DNA of 64,000 nt from Trichopria drosophilae (lineage: Eukaryota; Arthropoda; Insecta; Hymenoptera; Diapriidae), in NCBI GenBank assembly GCA_030407085.1, contig CM059582.1:3596001-3660000 (forward strand), given 5' to 3'. Below are positions 1 to 10,977 of the stretch, piece after piece (the stretch's first letter is position 1; every line of letters begins with the position of its first letter). The notes under the pieces are model-generated. The model was not told the DNA's origin and did not search any database. It worked only from the letters and a program-made list of their open reading frames with translations. Made by a program: the position numbers and the translations under genes.

Positions 1-605
1 GTGTTTGCAACAAATCTGTCGTGATTTGTATCAGATCGCTTGATGTCGATAACTATAAATAAAACATACGAAAGTTTTCGTGACAATCATTTATGTTGAA
101 CAATCAACCTGTGCTGACAGCACAACAGAGTTTTGTATACGCATTTCCTGTAGTGAATTTGACATCTGGATGATCGTCTGCTCGTAGCGTGCATTTTGCC
201 GGAAATATGTGGATATCACATCCATTATGCGGTCTACGTCCGTTTTAAAGACAAACACCCATTCAAGAACGAAATCTCTTCACTCGTTCATTACTTCCAA
301 TTCAAAACATTTGAGCTGCCAGAAAATTAGAATATAAAATTAGTTGCGTCTCGAAAACCAGAAAAAATGGTGGTTTGAATAAAAAAAGGTGTAGTGGTAA
401 TTAATAAGTTAACAAGTAAGTAATAACTAATAGTTACTTAGTTTGTATTCAAGATTTCTTTGGGAAACTTTAAAATTAGATAAAAGAAAATTATAAAAGT
501 TGGTAGTATAGATTATTTGTTTATCAAAATTAATAATTATATATATGAAAGGTATAATTATATCAATCCGCTGTTTTACATATGAATGCAACCTTAACAA
601 TAAAA
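1..605. other. AT-rich non-coding stretch
   Basis: No credible coding frame, splice pattern or RNA gene is visible. The few open frames are short and of low complexity. Confidence 0.5.
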
Positions 606-957
606 ATGCCCGGGAAAAATGATTTATAGCTGGATCATATATGCACCATATATGATCATACATCATCATATATGATTCATATATCATCATATAAGATTCA
701 TATATAATCCAGATATGTTTATGTATGCTCATATATTGATTTTGACCTGATATAGTAATATATAATCATATATGAGCATGTATGAGCATATATATCCTAT
801 ATATATTCATATACAGCTAAATCTGATTATTTATATTTATATCAGGTCAAAATCCGTATACGAGAATATATAAACATATCTGGATTATATACGAATCATA
901 TATGATGATATGGTGCATATATGATCTAGATATAAATCATTTTTTCCCGAGTGTTCA
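606..957. mobile_element. Foldback (MITE-like) element, AT-rich
   Basis: A large imperfect inverted repeat. The left arm begins near 606 (CCCGGGAAAAATGATTTATA) and runs to about 752, ending in a GACCTGATATA-type stretch. The right arm runs from about 838 (TATATCAGGTCAAAAT) to 957 and ends in TATAAATCATTTTTTCCCG. Both arms and the loop carry many CATATATGATCATAT-like units. This is the form of a non-autonomous foldback transposon; no protein is encoded and no target-site duplication was settled. Confidence 0.6.
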
Positions 958-3848
958 TACAGTATTGTTGGCACTATAACGATTTTCTTCAAATTTATAC
1001 TACTAGCTAAAAGTTCGTGAAGGCTCGGGATTTCTATGCACATCGAATAATTTGTCATAAATAAAGCTTTTGATTGGGGCATTGGGGATTCGTTTTTACT
1101 TCATAAATTATTATATTTGAATTTGCAACTTTTGACCAACTTTTAACAATCAGTAAAAGGATAACAAATCTGTCTGTATATTGTTATTTTTTTCAAGCTA
1201 CAAATGTAAGCAAAAAAAAGTCTTTTTAAAACGCCAATGTCTCCTGTTGTGGACGCTAGATATTCAAAACGTATAAAATAATCACCACAAAAGTATTTTT
1301 AAAAATAGTAACGATTATTATTATTGTAGGTTTTTTATTTGTTCGTCAGTAAAAACGACAATATGGTAAGATAAACGTACCAATAGCTGGACGCTTAGTA
1401 AAACGGCCTTATAGCTGGACAACCTAATACTTGTCTAGAGAACAAACGAATATCGCTTAGTCTGTCCAGCGATGAGTACATGTCCAGTAATTGGTATGTT
1501 TACCTTATATGAAAACAAAAAATGTTTGGAAAGAATTGTTTTTACGAATCTTACTCTCAATTTCAAAGTTTAAATATATCGCAATAACAATTGTGAAAAA
1601 CAAAAAAAAATTAAATCAATAAAAAATAATAGGTTTGCCATTTTTAATTCGGTTTTATTAATCTAGTTACTTTCTGGGTCCAGTTCCTTCCACGTTTTCG
1701 GTGAGCAATGCTCTAAAAATTTTGTCCGTGCACGTGTTAGTCAACGTATAAAAAAGAAAGTTATTTATCGACTTTAAATAAAGTAGCATTACGCAATTTA
1801 AAAAATCGTGTCATAAGATCAATAAAAACTGAAACTATCATGATCTGCGTATTGCCAATTATAGAAAAAAATTAGACAGGTGAATTATAAAATGCGTTTT
1901 TTTGTAATAAATATAAAAATGTGTTTACCATTTTGTGAAGTTACGATATAATACATTGCGGATGTCAATAATGAAATTGAACCGAAATCGTCAACTCTAC
2001 GTAGATTCAGTTTTTAATAAATTTTTAGATCCATTTATCTAAAATATACTATTAATATCGGTGACAAAGAACTAATGAAAAATGGGTTATTCAATTTGTA
2101 ATAAATTTTATGGATAAAACGTGAAAACCTACTACTATTTTATCAGTCAAATATTAAGTTTTACTATTAAATTAATGAAATTCGACACGCAAAAGTGAAT
2201 AAAAATCAATTTTTCTTTCACTAATTTATTTCATTATGATTTGGTGAAAAATTGATTAATTTATAGTAACCCATGTTTTATTCTAAATTATTATTTTTTA
2301 TCGAATTCAGATGTAGAGATTGTATTTACTCACATTTTATAAGTGTATCCGTATCATAGAAATAAAAGCAAAGTTAAAAACATTTCTCCTTTATATGACT
2401 TAAAAACAAATATGTACAATTTTTAATAGTTATAGCTAATTTTTAAGAAAAAAAAGCTTGCGTCTCTCACAGGCTTTTAGATCCAACCAAACGTATTCGA
2501 AAATATTCGTCATTCATCCACTTAATTGGCAAACATTTCAAAGAGGAAAAGAATGACGTTTTTGAGAAAATTTAATATTTTTTTTAAATGGCCGCCATTT
2601 TGCAAATTTGTATATTTTTAACATTTTGTTGAGGATTAGAAAGAACATTGAAAATACTACTAAGACGAGAAAAAAAATTTCTAATTATTTACATTTGAAA
2701 TTGCAACCGTTTGAAAAGTATTTGTGATTGTTTTTCGTGCAAATGCTATTTCGACTTCATAGATACACATACTAATAACCCTCTGAAACTAATTTTTTTC
2801 GTATATCTACTATCTAAACGTCTTTATACTAAGTATTTTACCAATAAACGTGCAAATTAATAATGGGCATGCTTCCGATACGGATCTACGGTCTATTTTA
2901 ACCTATTAATGCTACAGGCACAGAAAATTTATTCCAACTCAACTCTTATTTTCAATGTGATATAAATTTCGAAAAAAAACAAACCTTCCAGATTTTGCCA
3001 TTTTTGAAGCCGGTGTTTCGAGTGGCGGTGAGAAAATTTTAAAAAATTTAAATTTATATAGGATTTTGACATATAGCAAAAAAAAAACATGATTTTTTTT
3101 TCAGGACGCATTTTTTACGAACATGGAGTATATGATGCATTATCGTGTTTTGAATGAGCTAAAATGTATTATAGAGCGAACACTGGATAGTACTTAAAAG
3201 ACACATTTTCCTATATTTTAAATTTTCGATGTCACTCCAAAAAAGTCACTGCGTTAACAATTTTTTTTTCTTGAAAACTATAGACTTCTCCTAGAACAGT
3301 TATGTTTTAGAATGAGTCAAAGAGCATCTTGTAGTTTTTCACAATATATTGTTACAAATTTTTAATTTTTCAAAAACTTAAAATTTTTTTATTTGAAAAA
3401 TCTAAACAACATCTGAGCGTATTCATTAACTTATTCTAAAACATTATTATTCTAAGAAAAATATTTTTAACGTCTATATTTCAAAAAATGCTGGATGTCA
3501 AGATTAATGACTTAAAACCTTGGAAACTATAGACTTTGGAGGCAGAACAAACTTTTTTTTCTAACAAATGAACGAACCAATTTTCTTTCATTCAAACAGG
3601 AAAATTTATATGCAGTAAAAAGATGCCATAGTAAAGTTGTATGTTTCTGATATAATAACTCTGTTCTAAGGGATTCTGACATTATACGCGATTTTATTTC
3701 GGAAATCGAATTTTTTTTAATATTCTATCGTATTGAGGACATTAGGTAGACGTCCTTTAATTAGTAAATTTTATCGACTATATTTAATGCCGTGAAAAGA
3801 TATTTTTGAGGATGTATCAAATTAATCCGGATGTTTCTTTCTGTTCAG
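958..3848. other. Intergenic / possible upstream intron, no recognised gene
   Basis: AT-rich DNA with homopolymer runs and no supported gene. A near-duplicate phrase (AAACTATAGACTT) occurs near 3278 and 3526, each about 20 bases before a GCAGAAC/TAGAACAG-like string, suggesting an old repeat. A 5' non-coding exon of the small gene at 3884 could lie here, but I could not place it. Confidence 0.4.
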
Positions 3849-3883
3849 CGCTAGTAGGTCAGACATTCGACGAAATCGTAGTG

Positions 3884-4346
3884 ATGTCAGATCTAAAAAT
3901 ACGGAAATCAAAAGAAAATCGCCATCAAGATAAGAAATTATTGACGAACGTGCCGTCAGGTACCACCGGACCATCAGAGAAATCAACTGCATTCGCATCC
4001 AAGCTAGTACAAAGCGATGGAAGCAGCGTAACGCCAGTAAAACGCAAACGGCGAGATGCAATATCGGTTCAGAAAAGGTAAACATTTGTTGTTTTAAAAA
4101 TAAAAACTTTTCAATGATAACGTAAATTTCATGAAAAGATATATTTTATTTAATGAATCAGCTTGTAATGACGTTGGTCTTACTGTTTTAAATAAATATT
4201 TGAGTAAATTATGAATCCCTAGCTTCTAGTAAAGTCAAAAATAGAATTGGTTAAATCAAATAAATTGAAATATTAATAAATTTCTCTTTTTCAGACTCTC
4301 GAAATTGGGAGTAACCGAGTACTTGCTGAGATCGCGAAAGCGTTGA
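3884..4346 (+). CDS. Small basic protein of unknown function (two coding exons)
   Basis: Product not recognised. Coding exons are 3884-4077 and 4295-4346. The donor is AAAAG|GTAAAC and the acceptor TCTCTTTTTCAG|ACTC; joining them keeps the frame and yields 81 residues ending in TGA. I start at the ATG at 3884, because a good acceptor (TTTCTTTCTGTTCAG, exon from 3849) lies just upstream and the open frame before it has no ATG. The exon 3849-4077 is therefore probably part 5' UTR, though coding sequence could extend into an unseen upstream exon. The protein is hydrophilic and lysine/arginine-rich, with a KRKRR cluster (residues 48-52, a possible nuclear localisation signal) and a basic tail (LLRSRKR). 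A polyadenylation signal AATAAA follows at 4451-4456. There is no signal peptide and no membrane segment. The consistent splice sites and poly(A) signal are the evidence that it is real. Confidence 0.6.
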
Positions 4347-4450
4347 GAAAAAAATAAGCACGTCACGAGGACAACCGCACGAATCCTCGCCCCCATCTGT
4401 GATCACACGTTTCGACTGACCTTTGGACTTCGGCTCATGTACAAAAGTGG

Positions 4451-4456
4451 AATAAA
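4451..4456 (+). terminator. Polyadenylation signal AATAAA of the small basic gene
   Basis: A canonical AATAAA lies 105 bases after the stop codon, followed by a T/GT-rich stretch (TTTTTTCTGTGTC), as expected of a poly(A) site. Confidence 0.6.
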
Positions 4457-5819
4457 AATTTTTTCTGTGTCATAACAATAACAAATCTGGTGTTTTATTT
4501 GAAAATTTTCCCCATCAAATATAATAACGCTACAAGGGCGTTGATTCGATTTCCTGTAAGTACAAAAACGGTGCTACTTTTTTAATTCATTTTAAATTTC
4601 AAAATGAACAATGATTCTACGATGAACTTCAGTTTGAGAAAATTCAATTTTAAAAAATCGTCCACAAATTTACAAATTTAAGGAAAATAATGTAGTTGAA
4701 AGAAGTAAAACATCTTTTTTTGCGATTTAAATATTTCTCGTTGTGTTTATAAAGTACAATCAAAGTCATCAACTTATTAATTGAGAGATGACCAAAATAA
4801 ATATTATTACATAAAGAAGTTTATGGTAAAATGGTTTAAATGTCGTAACAATGGATACATTGAAAATAATTGTTGGACAAAAATAGAAATGGGATTAAAA
4901 AAATTCCATAAATATCAGGAAGTCGAAAGTGGTTTATCAGTATCGTCTATGTCTAATGTTGATAATGAAGAATGGGCATCTAATAAACAATATATAGAAA
5001 TTGAATTATCAACATCGTCTGCTATTAAATCAAATGATAAAAATTTGATTATTGCTGATTCGGGTACAATTGTTCAAAGAATATCAACAAAGTTAGATGG
5101 ACCGTTCATTTTAAATATTGCTAACGGTAACATTTTAAAATCCAGTCACTTCGGCAATATTGAAATTGAAAAATCAATGAATGGTAAAACATGGGAAAAC
5201 AAGTGTAAGAAATGTATATTACTCTGAAAATATGAGTCAGGAATCATTATTTTCTAAAACATACTTGGATGTAACAAAAGGATATAGTTGTGATCATGGA
5301 AATAGAGTCATGCATCTTAGGAATGAAAATAAAACAAATTTAGGTAGAAGCAGAATCAATCATAAATACGTTCTTTAATAATAAATTTATTGGAGTAATT
5401 TCACCTAAGCTTTCGATATGGAAACATTACCTTATTGACGGACTTGATGTAATTTTCAAACAAAGAGAAGATTGCGATTAATGTCATATTGGAAAACAAA
5501 GAATTTATTCACATCCAAGTGGAGAGAAACGCAGCTGTTTATCTGGCTAACGTTTTCATTGAGATGTTTGTGATATTGGAATTTTATAATGGAATACTTA
5601 CAAATATTTTCTTACATGAAAAGATGAAGCATCTGGCTTCTACCTAGTTGCTTTACAAAAACGAAAGATGGAGTATCAAGCTTACTAAAACAGTTCTTTA
5701 TTGATGCTGAAAGAGAAAGAGGTAGAAAAGCAATTTCTTTGAGAGCAGGCAATGAAACGAATTTCTTAAATCTATGGATTATATTCACGATTATACAGCA
5801 CCTCTTGTCAAGCAATATA

Positions 5820-7555
5820 ATAAGGCCGAGAAAATCGAACTGTATGTTATACTGCTACAGTTTGATGTTACTTAATAGTGTCTAGCTTAATATCTTCACT
5901 CGCTAAAGCTCGCTCAGGCATATATATTTATTAGTTATGATTAGAAAATAGACTGATCAATATAATTTAATAGTTCGAAGTTAATGAAATTAGCTTGACA
6001 ATAGATTAGATTTTAAAGGGCTCATATAATAATTGAAACTATTTTTAATTAATAGTTAACAAATGCACTTCGATTTCAAGTATATTGTAATGCCTAGATC
6101 ATTTGCACGTTTCGTTACTCTTCTCTGTCTAATTACACTTAAACTACAAAGTATCTAATAGGTGCAGGAGGATTCGATTGTTCAATTCTTTTATCTTGCG
6201 ACCAAGATTAATACAATCCTGGAATCTGAGCCAGTTTAAAATTGAGTTTCTTCCTTACCTAATACTGATATGTTCCTTTCTTTATCAAAAGATTTATCAA
6301 TACGATCAATTACTCGGATCGCCTTTATGCGGATTTCTTTGTGTAAACTCCTGTTATCTAGCATATCTCTGTGTTTAAATAGCGTATTTTGAATCCATAA
6401 AGCAATTTTATTTTCCAAACTGGAGACCATGAAGCCGGCCACTATAGAGGACAGGAACTCTTATTGTAATCCCCCAAGATCTTTGAGCACATTTGATGAC
6501 TTCCGCACACTGTCATTCCCAACAAAGCGGTTTTTCCTAAATTGTAGTCCGTCTATATACATATAGAGTTCGAGAACAATAGCGGATAAAGTGTTAAATG
6601 ATGGGGTGAAATAATGAATGAAGGATCAATGGAAGAAATGGTATACTGCAACAATGCAAAACGGAAAACCCATTTCGAAAAGAAAAACCATAATGCATAC
6701 TATTACATTTCTTTTTATTATAATAATTGTCGTTCCAACTTCCAAAATGGTTTCGACGGTTGCGGGGAAAAGCAAGGTTCAGAAGCTTCCGCACAATACT
6801 TAACAAAAAAAAATACAAAACTACTCAAGGGAAGATCGGAAAATCTATTACACTTGTATCGAGCCGACAATACTTAAACTTTTCTTTATCCCACCTTTCA
6901 TCCATTTCCTATCAACCAATATACTATTTTCCAACTCCGAAAATGATTCAAAGGGACTTTTATTTAAAAAAAAATATATTTTTATTATTATTAGTAGTAG
7001 TAGTCTTTATCACAGATCAGGTACTATATATTTGATATAGTTAGCGAATTGTAATATAATATATTATATTGATTTATCTTTGTAAAAGTTTTTTGAATAA
7101 TATGTAATACTATGTAACAGTTCTGTATACTACTGAGGGACGGAAACAAAACCATGTTTTAAAACAATAATAGGAGGGGTAGCCATGTATAAAGAAAAAT
7201 TTAATTGAGCAATCATCTTCGAACTTCATGAATGATTAAGAAAAGCAATGGAGGCATAGATATCAGTGAGAGGAGGGTACTTACATTTTCCTTTGTCCCA
7301 CCCATCGTCCCAATCCTACCAACAGACTTTTCTATATCTCCAAAAATTATTCGGAATAACTTGTTTAAAATAAAACACCAGAAACCGTCCAATGACAAGC
7401 TTCTTCCAGTTTTAGTACCCCACTCCATCTGAAGAACAGACATCGAAGGCCTAGAAAGGTATTTTTTGAATAATATAAGTTCGGGAAATTTCAAGATACG
7501 TCATTTCTAGGAAAGATAGGAAGTTTTATGACTTTTGTACTTTAATATAATAGAA
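5820..7555. mobile_element. Nested insertion inside the copia integrase
   Basis: This stretch separates the integrase core from its C-terminal part and encodes nothing I recognise. Within it, roughly 6690-6760, 6870-6980 and 7270-7380 share a loose pattern (TTTCTTT-TCCCACC, then CCAACTCC-AAAATGATT), so it contains degenerate internal repeats. The exact ends and target-site duplication are unresolved. Confidence 0.4.
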
Positions 7556-9125
7556 GAAGAAGATTTATGTAATGCAAATCGGTATTTATTTTGGACTGAA
7601 GCAATTGGAATATCCGCTTATCTTTTCAATCGCGTATCACACAGAGATATTTTAACGCAAATCCTAATTATGAAGTTTTCTTAAAGAAACCGAACATTAA
7701 TCATCTGCGTATTTTTGATGCAAAGACATTTGCAGATATTTCAGATGTAAGAAGGAGAAAAATGGATCCAAAAGGAAACAAAACAATATTTGTATGATAC
7801 GATCCATTTTCTGATAAAATTTATAGAGAGTATAATATCGATAGAAACGTTATCGAAAAAGTATCGCACATTAAGATACAAGATGTAGAAAGCACTGCTG
7901 ACAAAATTTTATTTTCTTTGCCAATTGATACTGAAGACTATGAAAATGCAAAATTAATTGACAAATCATTATTATCCGAAAATATAGTCATAAGTGAAGG
8001 TCAGCCGATTTAATTTTAACTTAGAAGAAGATGCATTTTCAAATGCCATTGATCAGAAACATATAGAATTTTTAGAAGCAGAACAAATAAATCAGCACAT
8101 ATTGCAACTATGAAATCTTCATTAAATCCTGTTGCATATGTTAGCGACATGTGTAGAGAAGATTTTGCATTATGGAAAAAAGCAATGGCTGAATGAATAA
8201 CATCTCTTACGAAGGCTCAAACGTGGGAGCTTATAAGTTTACGAAAAAGTTATAATAAAAATGAACTCTGTCAATTCTCCAAAATGAAACCAGGTTTTCA
8301 TCAAACAAAAGCAATTGATTGTTTTGAAACTTTTTTACCGGTAGAAGTATAGTGCTGTGGCAGTAAAAGACGATATAGAAATAATACAGTTTGATGTAAA
8401 TACTGCTTTTCTAAATGGATCATTGGATGGAAATATTCATGACACAAACGGAAAGATGTGAGGATGATTCTGATAAAGCATGTCATCCACAGAATGATCT
8501 ATATAGATTGAAGCAATCGTCAAGAAATTGGAATAGTTGTTTTAATAAACTTTTACTTTCAAAAGGTTTTAGACAACCAGAATCTGAATTCATTTTACAA
8601 GAAATCCAAAATCAGACAGTAAAATGATTTCACATCATTATGAGGAAGATGAACTTGTGAATTAAATTAAAAAAATTACTAGGCGGTTATGGATCTAAAA
8701 AGAAAATTAGAAATCATGTATCACGAATGGACTTGTTATATTAGTATGGAAATTACTCGTAATAGGAAATAAAATGAAATTTGTATTAATCAGCAAGCTT
8801 ACATAAAACGTATGTTACATCGATTTGATGTAGAGGAATGTAAAACAGTGACTACCAATTATTGATACTTCGGTTAATTTATACGAATTCACAACTATCG
8901 ATAATATAACTGAAAGATTTCTTTATTGATCGCTTTTGGCTGCTTAAACTAGGTACGGATTTTCTGATTAGGATTATAGCGATGATTTAACAGAAAGAAA
9001 ATCTACATCTGGATATTTATTTATATTGCAAGTTGCAGACTTATTTACAAAATCATTAACATGGTGAAAATTTCAAGATATTTGGGAATAATGCGGATAA
9101 AGATGACATCAGGAACAATAGGAGG

Positions 9126-9332
9126 TGTTAAGAAATATTATTCATAACATCATTTAAAATATAGAATTCATATTGATTCTTACTTATGAACTATATTCAA
9201 ATTTACCTTCAAATGTTCACTGCATGTATTTCATTTTATGCATCAGATCTAATGTATACTCTTGTAACTACTGATGTACTTTTCAGTTATTTGAATAATA
9301 ATACAGTTGCCGAAAGAATTTATGTTTTAACA
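9126..9332 (+). repeat. Probable 3' LTR of the copia element
   Basis: The sequence GGAGG immediately precedes TGTTAAGAAATATT, the usual purine tract/LTR start of copia elements. The proposed LTR ends in TTTTAACA at 9332, giving TGTTA...TAACA ends and a length of 207 bp. It follows the ADLFTKSL end of the RNase H region by about 70 bases. I did not find the matching 5' LTR. Confidence 0.5.
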
Positions 9333-10179
9333 ACTGCGGTATCCGGCGTAAGTATTTTTCCCACTTCTGTAGCTTTTCTCTACCCCATTGCACACGCGAA
9401 TGGGGGTACTCCTGAAAGGTACAGAAGAATGCCTTAGGATCAACTTTGTACGGGTCCTTCTGAAATAGTACAATATTTATACTTAATTTTAAAGATCATT
9501 GCGGCGAAGAATTCAATAGAAAGTGAGCATAATTTGTTGACAGGGAAAATTATTCAAAATTTGTAAGCAAAGAAGTAAATAAAGATGATCTGATGATTTC
9601 ATAACCATAGATAAGCCAAAACCAGCACATACCACTTAAAGAGGTCATCCAGAGGTCGTCCAAAGTTATCTTCAAAAACTTCCTGAATCGAGCTCTTAAA
9701 GATGTCTTACTTATGACTTTTTAAAACAGTAATCTCGAAGAGGTGTTATATTTGAGGTCTTAAAGCAAACGTGTTTTGGACCATCTCTCGTTTGATAAAG
9801 GGAACCCCAGAGTTAAGATTTGTGCTTCTTCCAGAGGGAGGTAGCTATTGAATCCACAAAAATTCGCGTGATATTTACTTTATGTATATGCAGACCGATG
9901 ATATAGATATGAAGAAGGAAGAAGAGTGTTATCACAGTTTTGTATTCTTATTATATGATCTCCATATTTAACTATATAAAGGGTAAAAAGAAACTCAGGT
10001 AAGAATTGTATAAATTAATAAATAAGGTAAAAAAGTGGTTTTGTAGACCTCTTAAACTTAACGCATAAGTCTTTTTAAAGATCACTTTAAAAGCTCTTTC
10101 TGATAAGACGTCTTACAATTTTTAAACCGTAACTCCTTCTTTGCGCAAGAATTTCACAAAAATAAGTTCCCAAAATGCG
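9333..10179. other. Intergenic, no gene
   Basis: No supported coding region. Repeated AAGAGGTC/AAGAGGTG/GACCTCTTAAA-type strings occur at 9640-9780 and 10040-10100, probably repeat debris. Confidence 0.4.
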
Positions 10180-10335
10180 GAAAAAAAATTTGGTTATATT
10201 GTACTGTAACTTGGTGTATCGGTGTTTTTTGGGACGCTGATTACGAATCTGAAGTCAGATTTCGAAAATTCAATATGGTGGACGTCTTAATAAAAATTCA
10301 AACAGATTACGAATCTTGCGTCAGTTTTTGCATGT
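10180..10335 (-). repeat. Dispersed repeat, copy A
   Basis: Read on the minus strand, the sequence gives CACCATATTGAATTTTCG followed by TCAGATTCGTAATCAGCGTCCC. This is the same core as the copies at 46560-46880 and 61205-61460. No open frame; family unidentified. Confidence 0.5.
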
Positions 10336-10587
10336 TTGAACATCTATGATTTAACAATACAATCTGTATGATTCCGAATCCTTTACTGGGGTAATTAAAA
10401 TAAGTAACAAAAAGTGTATAATTGGTCCTTTTATATGATAGATCTTGCCCTATAATCAGGTACAAGCTTATGTAGGAGTTGCAAACTTAGATAAGGCCAA
10501 ATAACAACAACGGAGCTCATGGATTATTTCATGAACCCAGAATTTTACATCATTGCATCAAACGGCATATCAGAATCCTTGATTGCC

Positions 10588-10725
10588 ATGATGAAATTCA
10601 TTATCATTGTTTTAGGAATCACACAAAGTGCATTGTGTAACGAACCCTGCATTATAATAAAAAGGGAAGATATTGATGAATGTGAAATTACAATATTATT
10701 GAGTGTATCGGAAGACACGATGTAG
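10588..10725 (+). CDS. Possible small secreted peptide
   Basis: A 45-codon frame starting MMKFIIIVLGITQSALC resembles a signal peptide with a hydrophobic core and a small residue before Cys, followed by a short tail with two more cysteines (positions 21 and 32). The frame also extends in frame upstream to an ATG at 10519. AATAAATAAA occurs at about 10827, about 100 bases downstream. It converges on the 3' end of ADGF gene 1. No homology is recognised. It may be chance, or the first exon of something longer. Confidence 0.2.
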   Translation: MMKFIIIVLGITQSALCNEPCIIIKREDIDECEITILLSVSEDTM

Positions 10726-10864
10726 GAAGAAGAGAACAGCTAACAACAATAACTATGAGTAGGGAATATGATCGTCCATCTCTCATACCCAAGGATATAC
10801 GTTGAATCTTTTCTGTTTTGGAATAATAAATAAAATATGTTACAAATATAATTTCATTATCGTA

Positions 10865-10870
10865 TTTATT
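10865..10870 (-). terminator. Polyadenylation signal of ADGF gene 1
   Basis: AATAAA on the minus strand, about 110 bases beyond the stop codon at 10978. Confidence 0.55.
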
Positions 10871-10977
10871 AATAAACTTATATCAAAGGACTATACCTAA
10901 CAATGTGCTCAGTAAAGCAATAGTCTAATATTGCAAAAAACAATATACAGCATACAAATCAGTCTTAGTCAAAATAA

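Larger units (their letters stand above)
4780..9332 (+). mobile_element. Degenerate Ty1/copia LTR retrotransposon with nested insertion
   Basis: Fragments of a copia polyprotein occur in the expected order but in several frames with stops. A gag zinc-knuckle-like stretch (CRNNGYIENNCW) is near 4840, and a protease-like ADSGT near 5055. Integrase core (DAERERGRKAISLR) is near 5700, the integrase C-terminal part (NHLRIF, DISDVRRRKMDPKG) at 7695-7770, and reverse transcriptase (QFDVNTAFLNGSLDG near 8395, LKQSSRNWNS near 8510) further on. RNase H (RKSTSGYLF, 8996) is fused directly to the terminal ADLFTKSL (9035). The integrase DNGTEF motif has decayed to GNETNF. About 1.7 kb (roughly 5820-7555) interrupts the integrase. 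It ends in a purine tract followed by a probable 3' LTR. Clearly inactive. Confidence 0.85.

Noticed and set aside
427..732. Minus-strand open frame of 101 codons rich in IYESYMM repeats
   Set aside because: It is produced by the ATATAT-rich arm of the foldback element at 606-957 and has no independent support.
3822..4085. Minus-strand 87-codon frame
   Set aside because: Antisense shadow of the spliced plus-strand gene at 3884-4346, whose splice sites and poly(A) signal are coherent.
4560..4780. Possible 5' LTR of the copia element
   Set aside because: No TGTTAAGAAA start or TTTTAACA end matching the proposed 3' LTR could be found here.
6594..7494. Several overlapping 60-100 codon frames
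   Set aside because: Low-complexity frames within the nested insertion of the copia element; no motif, splice site or conserved pattern.
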